64,000 bases of DNA from Chara braunii. Lineage: Eukaryota; Streptophyta; Charophyceae; Charales; Characeae. The translations under genes and the position numbers were made by a program. Positions 12,286 through 24,168 of this stretch are shown one piece after another. The notes below the pieces were generated by a model. The model was not told the DNA's origin. It made no database searches and was given only the letters and a program-made list of their open reading frames with translations. Location: assembly GCA_003427395.1 (NCBI GenBank), contig BFEA01000381.1, forward strand, positions 1,176,450-1,240,449. Direction: 5' to 3'. The stretch's first letter is position 1; each line of letters opens with the position of its first letter.

Positions 12286-12728
12286 TATCCAGCAGCCTAA
12301 CTCAGTTCGTAAGGCTTGCAAGTGGCATTCAGGAGGTCGTGAGTTCAATCCCCATTGGGCTCATGTACCTTCCTGGGCATGCTTGGAGCCCGCCACCTAG
12401 ACATAGACCACTGGATCCCCCAATGGGCATTGAGCAGAGTCTGCTGATGTTCCTAGGGGAGGTTTACCTGAGGGGAGGCACAAGGATGGGTTCTGTTGGC
12501 TTGGTCCCTGATGCTACCTGCTGTCCCCTAGCCGGTATCGCCCACCTGCAGGTCGGGAGCAGCCCCCGCATGTTCTCTCGTGAACAAGGTTCTCGCTGCT
12601 ACGGGGCTCGTGAACAAGGTTCTGGCTGCTACGGGGTTCCCCGTATGCCTACAATTAGGAGTAGTGGTAGGGGTACGTAGTGTGAGGTGAAATTGAGAGA
12701 AGAATATAGCTTCAAAAAAAAAAAAAAA
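12286..12728 (+). mobile_element. tRNA-derived SINE, copy 1
   Basis: The head resembles a tRNA with pol III promoter parts: an A-box-like TAACTCAGTTCG (about 12298-12309) and a B-box-like GAGTTCAATCCC (about 12341-12352). The body matches the second SINE at 30589-30992 over its length, and this copy ends in a poly(A) run (12714-12730). A short target duplication AAGTC (12281-12285 and 12729-12733) brackets it. A 30-bp piece containing CTCGTGAACAAGGTTCT is duplicated in tandem near 12580-12640. SINEs depend on LINE enzymes for mobility. Confidence 0.72.
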
Positions 12729-12898
12729 AAGTCTTTTATGCATTCGGCGAGCGGTGAGGCGAGGCCCATCATACAAGCCTAACATCCCCACAGGGTGGAA
12801 TAATGCTAAAGATGCTAAAGAAGACGAACGACTTTTGTGCAGCTGGCTGCCGTCGCAACACCCGTCTGCTGTCTTTCATGGGAGTAACCACCACAATT

Positions 12899-13019
12899 GG
12901 GGCCTCGCCCCACTACTCACCACACGCACAAATGACACAAATTATTGCGCCGTATCTCTTCATGTTCTAAGGGAAGATTCACTATGATTTCGTCCAATTG
13001 CTGAGTAGTGGGGCGAGGC
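12899..13019. mobile_element. Tourist-like MITE (GGGCCTCGC family)
   Basis: Short element of about 120 bp with terminal inverted repeats: GGGGCCTCGCCCCACTACTC on the left and GAGTAGTGGGGCGAGGC on the right. The core containing CATGTTCTAA and an ACAAATGACA-like block recurs at 13146-13260 and, more divergently, at 25860-25970. The termini resemble those of the Harbinger element at 32056 (GGGC-x-TCG...ACT). No target duplication is clear for this copy. Confidence 0.65.
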
Positions 13020-13145
13020 GCTTGGGCACGGCCACGGGCTTTGCTCCACCACTCGCCACAAGGTTGTTTTGGTGGTGCGCTCACCCGCGTGGTGAGTGCG
13101 TCCAGTGTGAAAAGTCCCTTGGCGAGCATTCACCACGTGGAAGAG

Positions 13146-13260
13146 AGAGCCTCGCTGCACCACTCTCCACATGCACAAAAGACAAAAAATATGGCGTTGT
13201 ATCTCCTCATGTTCTAACGGAAGGTTCATTTTCATTTTTGGAGAGTAGTTCAGTGAGGCC
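13146..13260. mobile_element. Tourist-like MITE, second copy upstream of glutamine synthetase
   Basis: Inverted termini GCCTCGCTGCACCACTCTCC and GGAGAGTAGTTCAGTGAGGC enclose a core similar to the neighbouring MITE. It sits about 700 bp upstream of the glutamine synthetase start codon, so it could contribute to that promoter region, though nothing shows that it does. Confidence 0.62.
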
Positions 13261-13411
13261 CAGAGCCAAAAAAAAAGCAAAAAGAGTTTCGAGAGCGGTG
13301 GAGCGAGGCCCTGCATTCCGCCGCATCAATCACCGAACGTGCCGAATGTGAAAGTGCTGAGCGTGACGAATGTTCACCTAGAACGTGAAAAGATACAATG
13401 CGATAGGGGAA

Positions 13412-13436
13412 ACAAATATATATATTTATATTTTTC
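13412..13436 (+). promoter_or_regulatory. AT-rich TATA-like stretch upstream of glutamine synthetase
   Basis: An AAATATATATATTTATATTT stretch stands out from GC-rich surroundings, about 530 bp before the glutamine synthetase ATG. It could be the core promoter if the 5' leader is long or contains an intron. This is only a positional guess. Confidence 0.25.
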
Positions 13437-13963
13437 GTCCTTTTGCGCGTTTCCCGCTTTCGCTTTCCTCTCGGCGGCCTCGCGGTGACGGTAGGTTTGG
13501 GTGGGTATCCCGCCACTAACCCCACGTGAGCCACGGGACCACGTGTTAGTTGCACGAAAAGAAAGCTGCTTTTTCCCACTGCTTCCCGCTGACGCGGAAC
13601 AAGCGCGCCTCTCTGTCGGTAAAAAAAGGGGAAAAAGAGGGAAAAAAAAAAAGAGGGAAAAAAAGCTGCCCGCCTCTCCCGCCTCTCCCGCCTCCCCGGC
13701 ACTGTACCTCGGAATCATCGCGACAACGGTTGCGAGGTGGTGCATATAGTCCATCGCGAGGCCCGCGCTCACCAGTCCAGCGCAGCCGTGGAAACTCTTA
13801 CTGTTGCTCCGAATCAGCGGGTTTTTGGGACCCATCTCCCTCCCGCCTATCAAGCCGCCATCGCCGGCGCTCCAGCAGCAGCGCGAGGGCGGTGTGATCG
13901 GCGAGAGCAGTTTCACATCCAGGGTGAACTAGGTGAGGACGGTGAACGAGTAGGCGGTGGACG

Positions 13964-15031
13964 ATGGCGGCGACCGTAGACGACCTCCTGAGGCTGGAGA
14001 TGCCTGCAGATGAGAAGCGCATTATTGCAGAGTACATCTGGGTTGGAGGGAGCGGTCTTGACCTCAGGAGCAAGCCCCGCACTCTGCCTGGTCCCGTCAA
14101 GTCGGTGTCTGAGCTTCCCAAGTGGAACTACGATGGCTCCAGCACGGGCCAGGCTCCCGGCGAGGACAGTGAGGTGATTCTCTATCCGCAGGCCATCTTC
14201 AGGGATCCCTTCCGAGGCGGCGACAACATCCTTGTCATGTGCGACTGCTACACTCCTCAGGGCGAGCCCATTCCCACCAACACCCGCTACGCTGCCAACA
14301 AGCTGTTCCAGCAGGCGCTCGATGCGGAGCCGTGGTTCGGCCTGGAGCAGGAGTACACTTTGCTGGAGAAGGAGCACAAGTGGCCGCTGGGCTGGCCCGT
14401 TAATGGCTACCCCGGCCCGCAGGGCCCGTACTACTGCGGCGTGGGTGCGGACAAGGCGTGGGGGAGGCGCATCGTGGACGCCCACTACAAGGCCTGCGTG
14501 TACGCCGGTATCACGATCAGCGGGACCAACGGCGAGGTGATGCCCGGGCAATGGGAGTTCCAGGTGGGGCCAGCTGTCGGCATCGCGGCGGGCGACGAGC
14601 TGTGGGTGGCGCGATACTTGCTGGAGCGGATTACTGAGTTGGAGGGGGTGATTTTGTCCTTGGACCCGAAGCCCGTGGAAGGCGACTGGAACGGTGCCGG
14701 GTGTCACTGCAACTTCAGCACCAAGGCGATGAGGGAGGACGGCGGATGGGACGTGATCATGGAGGGCGTGAAGAATCTGGAGCTGAGGCACAAGGAACAC
14801 ATCAAGGCGTACGGCGAGGGCAACGAGAGGCGGCTCACGGGCCGCCACGAGACGGCCAGCATGGACCGGTTCTCGTGGGCCGTTGCGAGCAGAGGAACGT
14901 CCGTGAGGATCGGAAGAGAAACGGAGGCGAAGAAGAAGGGGTACATGGAGGACCGTCGCCCGGCGTCCAACATGGACCCGTACGTCGTCACCTCCCTGGT
15001 CTTCGACACCACCACGCTCTGGAAGCCATAG
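13964..15031 (+). CDS. GLN1: Glutamine synthetase, cytosolic GS1 type
   Basis: 355 residues, the usual length of plant GS1. The enzyme joins glutamate and ammonia to make glutamine with ATP, the entry point of ammonium assimilation, and works as a decamer. The beta-Grasp domain (about 15-100) contains [19 protein letters not shown]. The catalytic domain has metal-binding [10 protein letters not shown] (about 127-136), [30 protein letters not shown], a glutamate/ATP-binding [12 protein letters not shown], and [10 protein letters not shown] followed by [12 protein letters not shown]. The last helix ends LWKP. There is no plastid transit peptide, because the protein starts right at the family's normal N-terminus after ACGATGG, so cytosolic location is inferred. 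The residues usually read AHTNYSTKSM are [10 protein letters not shown] here. The frame has no introns, unlike typical land-plant GS1 genes, and third positions are strongly GC-rich, unlike the transposon genes around it. Plant GS assignment is very secure; the cytosolic isoform is likely. Confidence 0.97.
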   Translation: MAATVDDLLRLEMPADEKRIIAEYIWVGGSGLDLRSKPRTLPGPVKSVSELPKWNYDGSSTGQAPGEDSEVILYPQAIFRDPFRGGDNILVMCDCYTPQGEPIPTNTRYAANKLFQQALDAEPWFGLEQEYTLLEKEHKWPLGWPVNGYPGPQGPYYCGVGADKAWGRRIVDAHYKACVYAGITISGTNGEVMPGQWEFQVGPAVGIAAGDELWVARYLLERITELEGVILSLDPKPVEGDWNGAGCHCNFSTKAMREDGGWDVIMEGVKNLELRHKEHIKAYGEGNERRLTGRHETASMDRFSWAVASRGTSVRIGRETEAKKKGYMEDRRPASNMDPYVVTSLVFDTTTLWKP

Positions 15032-15188
15032 AGTGTGGTCTATACAGTATAGTTTTTTTCGTTAAGTATAGCGTACCACAGGCGAATTGTGTGAGACGTA
15101 TGATTGCAATGGTAGGTGCAAGCCTGTTTGAAATTCGAGTAGCTTATATTTCGGTCGTTGCCCTGGTCTGAGCAGTAAGGGTGAATTA

Positions 15189-15194
15189 AATAAA
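15189..15194 (+). terminator. Possible polyadenylation signal of glutamine synthetase
   Basis: AATAAA within an AAATAAATAATAA stretch, 158 bp after the stop codon. It is a plausible poly(A) signal by position and sequence only. Confidence 0.4.
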
Positions 15195-15540
15195 TAATAA
15201 CGATTCATTCATGACGTACGGTAGATATATCCGGTCAGCACCTCACATCTCGAGCCAGTGCCGATAGTTCATTGTCTTCCAACTGACTTCTTGGTTGTTA
15301 TTTTTATTTTTGTGAGCGTGTGTGTGCGTGTGCACACACAGAGAGAGAGAGAGAGAGGTGTAGTCGAGGAACGAATAGTGTAATCGTTTTTGTCGTAATA
15401 TCCGGCAGGAGTGAGGTAACGACTGGATATGTCCCCCGGATTGACATGGGGAGGGCTCTCCTCTTCATCGGCGTCCTATGGCGGCGGGTAGCAAGGATTG
15501 GTGCTAGTTCTCTTTTTTGAAATTTAAGGTCCGAGATTGT

Positions 15541-15648
15541 TTTTATGAGGTGGCTGCTTGCATCGACCTCGTTTTCATCCGGTTTGATAGTGTTTATCTG
15601 CATATCTGCCTTCGTTTTTATGAGGTGGCTGCTTGCATCGACTTCGTC
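15541..15648. repeat. Short direct repeat, 75-bp offset
   Basis: The block TTTTATGAGGTGGCTGCTTG followed by CATCGAC occurs at 15541 and again at 15616. This is a local duplication of no known function. Confidence 0.8.
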
Positions 15649-15909
15649 TGTCGGTCTGTCTGTTTGTGATCTCGTCTGCTGGTTGCGTGTGTTGGCCGTC
15701 TGGCTGCCGATGAGAATAATGTCTCTTTGTCTGAAAGTCTGTGTCTCGCTGGACCAGTCACTATCTCTCCCGGTCCTCGTCAACGTTCTCCACCCTCTTT
15801 CCCCCCCTCCCGCTCCCCTCCCCCCCTCCCCGGGTCGCTCCCCTGTCTTGTCTCTTTCTCTCTCTCAGACACACACATACGCACAGAGGTTTCCTCTCTC
15901 TGCCTCTTA

Positions 15910-15911
<2 letters not shown>

Positions 15912-15976
<65 letters not shown>
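15912..15976. repeat. (CT)n then (CA)n microsatellite
   Basis: CT repeat (about 15912-15956) running directly into a CA repeat (about 15956-15976), with further CT-rich DNA on both sides (15850-16045). Ser/Leu-rich frames across it are repeat artefacts. Confidence 0.93.
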
Positions 15977-16267
15977 GCGCACAGGCGTCTTCTCTCTGCC
16001 TCTCACTCTCGCGCGCGCACTCTTCGCTCTCTCGCCGGCTTGCTGTCTCTCACGGCCACGTGCGCGGTTTGATTTTGTTCGTTTTGCGTCTCTTTGTGTA
16101 AAAACGTTTCCTAATTTGCTTAAGATGGTGTTGTTGCTGTAGAAACGTTTTCCCTCGTGACTTGGATTGTGATGCAACCAGAGTTCACCAGAGTGAATCT
16201 GGTCAAAATCTTGCGCAAGGACATTACTCAAAAGTTTTTGTTTGAATACGCGCCAGCCTACAGTCTT

Positions 16268-16357
16268 CACCCGAATAGAACGCCCGGTCATTTTCGCCGC
16301 ATGTGGACCGAATGTTGTGCCAAATCCATTTATAATGACCGGGCGTTCTATTCGGGT
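16268..16357. repeat. Inverted repeat at the head of the 167-bp array
   Basis: CACCCGAATAGAACGCCCGG (from about 16268, extending to TCATT) is the reverse complement of the start of the first array unit (AATGACCGGGCGTTCTATTC at about 16333, extending to GGGTG). The arms are about 25 bp with a 40-bp loop. Confidence 0.8.
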
Positions 16358-16795
16358 GAATACGGTAGCAGCTGTCGCTCTACAGCGGACTGTTTCCGTG
16401 CTCGCTTCTTTCGAGCCCGTCGTCGCGTGCGTAAGAAGAGCAATCTGTGCCTTGTGATTATCGCCGCACCTGGAGCGAATGCTGTGCCAAATACAGCTAT
16501 AATGACCGGGCGTTCTATTCGGGTGAATACGGTAGCAGCTCTCGCTCTACAGCGGACTGTTTCCGTGCTCGCTTCTTTCGAGCCCGTCGTCGCGTGCGTA
16601 AGAAGAGCAATCTGTGCCTTGTGATTATCGCCACATCTGGACCGAATGGTGTGCCAAATACAGCTATAATGACCGCGCGTTCTATTCGGGTGAATACGGT
16701 AGCAGCTCTCGCTCTACAGCGGACTGTTTCCGTGCGCGCTTCTTTCGAGCCCGTCGTCGCGTGCGTAAGAAGAGCAATCTGTGCCTGGTCACGGC
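16292..16795. repeat. 167-bp tandem array, three units
   Basis: Units begin around GACCGGGCGTTCTATTC at 16337, 16504 and 16671, so the period is 167 bp. They differ at only a few positions. The period is not a multiple of three, so the unit is read in a different frame each time and the array is unlikely to be a repetitive protein domain. Confidence 0.92.
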
Positions 16796-16973
16796 GTCTC
16801 CTCTCGATCGAATGTTCTTTGATGCAACACCTGCTTTGTTGTGCCCTATACTTCGTCCTTCCTCTTTTATTTCCCCCCGCCCATGAAAAGTCGCAGGAGG
16901 GCTAAGAGGCTGCCGTCCTTCCCCGAACGCAACGCCGCACCGTACCGTCATCGGTACCCTAACCTATCGAAAA

Positions 16974-17240
16974 CGCCCTATTCTTGTATGCATATGCGTA
17001 ATCAGGATGCCGGAGGAAAACAGTACAGGCGACAGCGGAAGACGGTAGAGGACGCAACGCAACGCCCTATTCTTGTATGCATATGCGTAATCAGGATGCC
17101 GCAGGATTCGGCAGGAGAACAGTACAGGCCACAGCGGAAGACGGTAGAGGACGCAACGCAACGCCCTATTCTTGTATACATATGCGTAATCAGGATGCTG
17201 CAGGAAAACGGTAGAGGCCACAGCGGAAGACTGTAGACGA
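16974..17240. repeat. 89-99 bp tandem array, three units
   Basis: Units starting CGCCCTATTCTTGTATGCAT occur at 16974, 17063 and 17162. The second unit is 10 bp longer because GATTCGGCAG is inserted after GCCGCAG. The array sits just after the 167-bp array, but the two unit sequences are unrelated. Confidence 0.9.
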
Positions 17241-17260
17241 CGCCACAACCCGGATTCTTA

Positions 17261-20200
17261 GTACCTGGCTGTTATATGAGATCTCAATCCCAGCTCCGCT
17301 CTTGTCACCTTGATGGCCTTGCCACGTAAGTGCACCACCTGTTGACAATCACCGTTCGTTGATGATGATTTGTGAGTTGTACAAATCTCACCTACCCTTC
17401 CTTTTAAAAAGATGTTATGGGACAGATCTCACCCTATACACCGCTTACTTCGTTTTTCCAGATTTGGCCTCTTGCTTAGCTTCTGGAATGAAAAATGTCG
17501 ATGCAGCCACTGCCCATCACACTCCACATGCTCCATTAGGAAAGAGGGCCTTTCACCGAACAGGCAGAGTGGGTATATTATGCAAAATGCTGAGGAGATT
17601 GACGTAACCGTCTCCCCCCTAACATAACGCTCCCTGATTCTGCTTGTTCCCAAGCCATCTTCCCGGTTGGATGCCGTCATATTGCGGGTCCGTTATGTTC
17701 GCGGGACGACGGAAGTGAGAGAAATTATTAGTCTGATGGATGCAACGTACCAAGCCGAAGAAAAGCGCGAGGCTTACTTCGCTGCGGGTGTTGCATCCCA
17801 ACCAAGGGTTCAATGTCGGCGACATCTCCGTGCACGGTGCGTAACGCAGCTGCTTGACAGTCGCAACTTTTGTACAAGAGGTCCCGGATCCCGACGCGGC
17901 GTGGAAAAGGGCGAACCGGACCGTGTTTGGTCCAGTTATTAGGATAGAGCGACATCGTTGTCCGCCGGTGGGAGTGAAGTAGCAGCAGCCGGTCCAGTAT
18001 CTGTCTTGGTTGCAGGTCGGCTGAGCAAGCTTGAGCGCAGCAGCCACCATTTGGATGGCCGGGAACAGAGCACTGCCAGTTTGAAAGGAGCAGCAATTAG
18101 GTGGGAGGGGGCTAAGCGCGGCCGACGAACAACTGTTGCCTTGTAGAGTAGGCCTCTCAGAGAACGTGTAAAGTTCTTCCGGGGCAAGGTCCCACTTGCA
18201 CGGATTAAGAGATTCTGGCCGTTGATCTTTGCGATCTACGGTCAATATCGCTTAATTCGTGTAAGTGGGACATAGCCCCGGTTGTCAAGACTTCAGAAGT
18301 AAGAGATCCGCCCCGCGAAAAACGTTTGTAGTCCTTCGGGACATCCGTTGAAATTGGAACGATACGGAGTACAGATGAGATCAGCATGGCCCCTGCGCAA
18401 GGATAACACGCAACAAAAAAAAAAGAAAAAGAAAGGGAAAAAAAAACGTTTGTACTCGTTTGGTCCCCCGAGGTATGGGAGTCCCTGAAGGCTCGAGGCG
18501 CGGGGGGGAATCCATAACTTCTGTCACCAGCATTCGGCGGCCTGTCGAACCTTTTGCCGTTGGGGTTCGTCACACAGCCTTTCGAAACACGAAAAATGGA
18601 CACTCCATCTTTGCCACACAGCACTTAGAACCAACTCGCAGTTGTCATGTTTAGAAAGGTGTCAGTCCGAATGGATTCGAAAGGCATTTCGAAGTGGCCC
18701 GTAGCTCCCGCCTGTCACGGCCCGAATCTCAAAAGCCTTAATAGGGGGCCTCGACCCACAGGCGGCATGTAGTGTAGTTTGTGCGCAGTTTGTGCGCAGG
18801 GTGTGACAGGCCGTAGCCGTCTAGAGGCCACAGATCTGACGGCGAATGGCCGCCTTTTAGAAATGGTAGACCTCTTCCATTGATACTTGTCATTTTCCCA
18901 TTGTTTTCTGCGAGGAGGGAAGGCAGCGTTTGTGAGGGGGCCGTGTAGTTACCATCTTCTGAAAAGCAGGGTGGCTAACTACACCGCGGGGTCTGGTCTG
19001 AAGGACTGAAAAGTTATGAAAACGGTGCGAAATAGGGCACGGGGGCGGTCGTGGGTCCAGGCCGCAGATCCATGAATCTGTCAGTCTCCATAGTGCAGAC
19101 AAGATCGCCCCATACTGAGGCTGAAGAACACTATTGATTCTCCCCTGCCTCTGGTGTGTGGAGTAAGAACCTCAGAAACTGTAGTGAGTGTGGGATCTCT
19201 CAGTCTCCGAATGTGCAAAACGATACTGACTCTTCCGCTGGAACATGAACAGATAGATTGCCTTCTTTCTTGTCTTCTCTGCATGTGGCGAGTAGTGCAG
19301 GGAAGCCGAAAGTGCAGGGATGGCGAGTAGTGCAGGGAAGCCGAAAGTGCAGGGATCACAGAGGGGAGAGTTCGAATCCGCCGTTGCAGAAAAGCTCATG
19401 TTTTTATTTGTTTTTTTTTTTTTAGAGACTTAGTCTGATTCCCGCCTACTTGGGGTTCGAATCACTGCTCAGGAAATGCCTCTGGGGCGAGTGTGGGGAT
19501 TTTTGTTTTTCCATGGGCCGACCCTTTCTTTGGCCTGCGGAGATCAAAGGCAGCACTCTATATGGCCTCCTGCGAAGATCGGCCGCACCCTCAATTGCTG
19601 CACGATTTTTACAATGATGGGACTACCGTGACACATGGCACAGAATATTGCGGATGTACATTTCCCGCTCTCGGCTGTCACACCGTGTTTCAGGCACTAC
19701 ACGGTGCATGTGGGCCGAGGCCCCGGGTCTTGTGAAAATGGGCCCTCAAGATGACCATCTGTCAGGGTCGCCACCCTGACGACCGCCATTTTTGTTGGGG
19801 TGTGGCCCCCTGTCACGAGGGCAGTACAATGACGGAATTTGAAAGGAAGAATGTTTCGAAGATCTGTGTGGTGAAGGGGGGAGTTCTTTCCAATGACGGG
19901 CTTTTGATTTTCATCTGACAACTTTCAGAAAAATGCATAGGTTCGAAAGGCTGTGTGGTAGCCCCATTGTCTGGGGAAAAAGAGTACAACTGTTTTGTTG
20001 CCAGGGGGATCTATAACTTTCCCAACTTTTTGTCTACCTGCAAAGACTTTCTAGGCCTGAAATAAATGTCTGATTCCTACTGGCCTCAATAGGGATGCAC
20101 GTGTGGTGCTTGCTTTCAGGCCTTGGTTTTTGGCGTCGCTCCACTACAGTAAGGGTTTAGCCACACCACTCTTGAAAACTCGTTTTGAAGAGTTGCTGCA

Positions 20201-20950
20201 TAGCCACACAGCCTCTTGGCACTTGGGGCAGTCAAGAGTTTGCACTGTGGCTCTTGAAACCCTTTCAAGAGCAGCTCTTGAAAGATTGGAAACTCCAGCC
20301 TGCAACTCGTGCGTTTTCAAGGGTCCTTGGCCGAACACTTGAGGGACTTTCGGTTTTCAAGAGTTGTCAGGCCGTTATCCTGACGCCATTAAAAAAAAAC
20401 AAAGCTGTATGACTGTCGTTTTCCATCCTCTGTCCAACACCATCGGTCCATCGCCCTTTCGAGAGTGCTGTGTGGCGAGGGGCTGAAAGCTTTTGAAAAC
20501 CCAACTCCTGAGAACGTCTGACAACTCTTGAAAATTTCCCCATTTCAAGAGTGGTGTGGCAAGGTCCTTTTTTTATTTTTTTTTATTTTTTTGTGAAAAT
20601 CAGAACCTCGCGGTTCTGGCTCCTGCCATTCTGGGGAGCAACAGTCCGGTTCCTATTCCCCCGGCAAGTCATTGTGAAGCACATTGGAAACACACACACG
20701 CTCCTCCCCATTATGGCTGGGAGGCCAGAGTGGGCGGCATTGATTACTTCCTTGCGGAAGGATGTATCTCCCCTCACCCCTGCCTAAATTAGCCTGCACA
20801 GGTTTATTTTGGCTATCCCTTACTGGTCTTCTTGGCCGCAGTCCAGCCCCTCTCAGCTGTACACCTATCAGATCAATGTGCTATGCTAGAGTGGACTGGG
20901 GCACTCCTCCCTTCTTATGCTACACTGTTCCTCCTCCTTGTTTTCTCATT
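17261..20950. other. Repeat debris without a supported gene
   Basis: No conserved protein motif is recognised on either strand; the longest frame (17619-18245, -) has no recognisable domain. Fragments of the GGGCCTCGC-type MITE family are visible: a core resembling the 13.15-kb MITE in reverse near 19200-19290, and inverted CACCACTCTTGAAAA / TTTCAAGAGTGGTGTGGC ends near 20160 and 20545. A perfect 20-bp word, GCGAGTAGTGCAGGGAAGCC, repeats at about 19289 and 19324. LINE 3' flanking DNA may occupy the last 200 bp. Confidence 0.5.
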
Positions 20951-20957
20951 GCCCCTC

Positions 20958-23455
20958 TACATGTCGTACCACTGCATCCCTACTAGGCAGTTGGAAAGGG
21001 GGGGGAAGGGGTCGGGGAATTCCTCGGGGGGTCTGAGGGGGATCCCTACATCTAATTTAGCCCAGTCATTGAATATCAGGCGGTAGTCCCTTTCTATTAC
21101 TCCTCCCTGTTGACCCTCACCTGTCTCCTTTGGCTCTCCTTTCCATTCCACCTTCCCAGTTCTTCCTCCATCAGGTCCTCCCAGCCAGCTTGAACGAAAT
21201 TCTTGTATTTTTTGTTTGATGTCTTTTAGCGTTTGGTTTTGACCACATCCCATTTGGCTATTATTTCTGTTTGAATCTGCTGTATCACACTTTCGGTGAA
21301 TTCTGGGCCTTCTAGTCTCACCCCTTCCATTTCATAGGTGCAGCGCCGTCTCCATGATGCCCAGAGGACTGCTCTTCGTCCCAGTTTGAACATATTGGTG
21401 GTGAATTCCTCAAGGGGTTCCGTCAGTCCCCTGGGCCAGGTTTCGCAAAGCAACACCTTCCAATCCCAGGGCCAGGGTGTGTCTGTGCCTAGGTGATTCC
21501 AAATTCTGTCCCACCATCTCCACATCCGTAGTGCTCCCGGGCATTGTAGAAATATATGCTCTATTGTTTCCCGGTGTTTTCGAGCCAGGAAGGCGTTCGT
21601 GCATAGTTTGCACCAAGGGAGGGCCAGCCCTCTTTGTTCCAACGTTGTTCTATCTATTAACCAGTTATTGGTTGGCAGGCAGCGATGCTCTATGTGCCAT
21701 TGGAGTGACGCAATCTTAGCAGGTTTTTACTTAGCCAACCGAAACCATTTTACTGGTCTTAACTCCTCCTGTCTGATGTTTAGGTGAGTTCTCCATCACT
21801 CTTTCACTTGGTCGGCGAGGTTGATTTTTGGTCTGAGAAGTCTGTATGTTGATTTCACTGTCAATTCATAGAGTGTTTTAGTGCTATTCTTTTCTTTCCA
21901 TCTTTGGGTTGTCCATGACCACGCCGACGGATCTAGGGGTAATTGCTGGATCGGGGCGGACGACCTAAAGGCTATCCATTGCCGATCTTCTTGAAGCACC
22001 CTGATACGGAAAGTTCTGCCCTTGGATGTACTGACGTTTTTTCATCAGTGTTTCTGTGGAGGATGTTTTCTTTCCCTACATGGAAACGGTTCACCGTTAG
22101 GGATCCATCCGGTTGTATGGAGACCACCCTGCCCACGTCCCCTATGCTTTCCGGGCATGCCACCCAGTCATCTTTCTGCAGGGTAGGGCCCTTGCGTAAG
22201 ATTCTCAGCCAGTCTATAGGGACCATTTCCGTTACCTTTTCCAGGGTTTCTTAGGGGTGGTGGCAGTATCGTAGTTTTTCCCGTAAATGGTCCGGTTTGA
22301 TCCATTCCCTCTTTTCTAAGTCCCATATATCTTGTACCCTTGTGACCCCTTTCTTCACCCAGCCCCGCCACGGCGAGTCCGTGCACTGGAGGGTTTGGCC
22401 ATTCGTGTCTGTTATCCACCTATTGCCGAAGAGGGGTTGTCGCTCCACCTCCTCCCATCTGACTAGTGGTGTTTTGTCCGGAAGGGGGAGGCTTCTCCAG
22501 GCGTTGAGGAGGTTGGACCAGAAGGGGTCCTTTGTCAGGTCGTCCTTGATTGATTGTCTGGTTGTAACAGGGTGAAAGTCCCGTTGTCGTGACGCTCCAG
22601 GGATGAACCAGCCTCTAATTTCTAGCCACATTAACGGATCATTGTCTTCTTTTGTTAGAGGGGCTAGTCTGAAAATTTGTTCCAGGGCCAGCCCTTGCCA
22701 AGGGGATTCATTATTGAAAATAAGTCGTTTGATCCACTGTATTGCCAGTTCTTTTGTCTGTGTGAGCGGATCAATGATCCCGATGCCTCTCTTTATTTTG
22801 GGCTGGGTTATGGAGTGCCACACCACACGGCTGATAACATTTTGTCTATCATGAGCCCCTCTCCACAAAAAGGCAGCTATTTGACGTTGCAAGGGGCGTA
22901 GAGCTTTTGTATCCAGCGCCCTGATTGCTGATTTGTACCACATCGAGGCGAGAACCACATTGTTAATTATGAGGGAGCGACCCCATAGTGAAGTATGCTT
23001 TATCTTTCCAGAGCGTCATTTTTGCAAGGGAAAGGGCCATAATCCATTCCTAGTTGGTGGACGGTCTACCTTCTGCCGTCATTGAGAGTCCAAACACTCT
23101 TATAGGGGCCTCCTTAGGGAGCCACTTGAGTCTCGGTTGGTCTAGGGTCTCACTCCTTGGTGGTGAATCCACCAGCCTTGGGTTTTGTTTCCCTAGTTCA
23201 CTTTCATATTTGATGATTGGCAGAAGCGGTCCATCATCCATTGTACTCCTTATATGGATTCCCTAGTTGCATCTACCATTAGTGTCAGGTCGTCAGCAAA
23301 CATTGAGCAAATCAGGATTGCTTCGTTGGGTATTGCCGACACGGGAATTCTCTTTATGTCTTTGTGGGTCCTCAGGTTGGCTGCCAATGCTTCCATGACT
23401 ATAACAAATAGGTAGGGGGCAATAGGATCCCCCTGTATGATTGATCTCTGCAGGC
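20958..23455 (-). mobile_element. LINE non-LTR retrotransposon, 3' two-thirds of ORF2, decayed (LINE-2 copy)
   Basis: Minus-strand blocks in ORF2 order. RT motifs QGDPIAPYLFVIVMEAL (about 23385-23440) and the catalytic MFADDLTLM (about 23275-23310) come first. Next are a thumb/post-RT region with ASMWYKSAIRAL and AAFLWRGAHDRQNVI (about 22840-22955) and GIGIIDPLTQTKELAIQW (about 22730-22790). A zinc-binding domain follows with LPWCKLC, ETIEHIFLQCPG and MWRWWDRIW (about 21490-21630), and the end reads DPFPPLSNCLVGMQWYDM (20957-21015). The 5' part of RT and the endonuclease are missing. Frameshifts and stops break it. It belongs to the same lineage as the copy at 6620-8480 and is better preserved, with one 235-codon open stretch (22251-22958). 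The truncated 5' end lies only about 40 bp from the solo LTR. Confidence 0.87.
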
Positions 23456-24162
23456 CCTAACTCTAGACTATAGGTTTTTCACGAGTGGCGTCTCGCTGTG
23501 ACGAACTACTTTCTGTAACCACGCGATCTTCTGCGCGAGGCTACGTCGGGGGTTAAGATGGGTTGAGTCGGGATTCCCTGATCAATTGTGTGAATGCCCT
23601 TGCTTTAAGCATCCTTATGCTTTCGCGTCCTTTGGAAAAAAGGGGGAGAGGGGGGGGGCGGCTGGCCTGGTCCCGTGACGGTTGGTAGTTGATCGCGCCT
23701 TAGAGAGCGCGGCGAATAACTCTTGTCATAGCTTCTTCCTTGTTTTGTTGTGGGAATGGGGGCATTTTTGGCGCGATTGTCGCGCGGGGAATTTTTTTTT
23801 TTTGAATTTTTAACTGATGCCGAACCCCCGCGGGCTCTCGGAAATTGCTTCGTTTGGAATTTTTTTTTTACAATTAGAAATTAAAATTAGGAACTTAGGC
23901 GCACCTCAATTCCTGTTGCATAGCGCTTCTTGCTTGCGCACGCCATGGTGCATCCCTCTCTCTTGGTATCTTTTGTGGTGCCCCTGTGCGCGCGTACTTC
24001 TTCCTCTGTCCTATTGGCCTGAATGCGTGTATAACCGGATCGATGTGTGGAGTGAGGCTACGTCCCCCACGCTGCATCCTGGCCATACAACCGTAGCCAC
24101 TCCCTTCCTTTTTTCCCGTACTTAGACACAATCTTGGGTATCACGCGCACACGCATGTATGC

Positions 24163-24168
24163 TATAAA
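24163..24168 (+). promoter_or_regulatory. TATA box of LTR copy C
   Basis: TATAAA in GCATGTATGCTATAAATTTT, aligned with the same box in the other LTR copies. It is the likely pol II promoter of the family. Confidence 0.6.

Noticed and set aside
13913-14848. 311-codon open frame antisense to glutamine synthetase
   Set aside because: Shadow frame caused by strongly GC-rich third positions of the real gene; no known motif.
16157-16905. Arg-rich repeated open frames
   Set aside because: Period 167 is not divisible by three; the same DNA is read in several frames, so they are satellite artefacts.
16292-17240. CRISPR array
   Set aside because: Units are long and contiguous without unique spacers, and the genome is eukaryotic; these are tandem satellites.
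17619-18245. 208-codon minus-strand frame
   Set aside because: No recognisable domain, odd composition and overlapping frames of similar length on both strands; not enough support for a gene.
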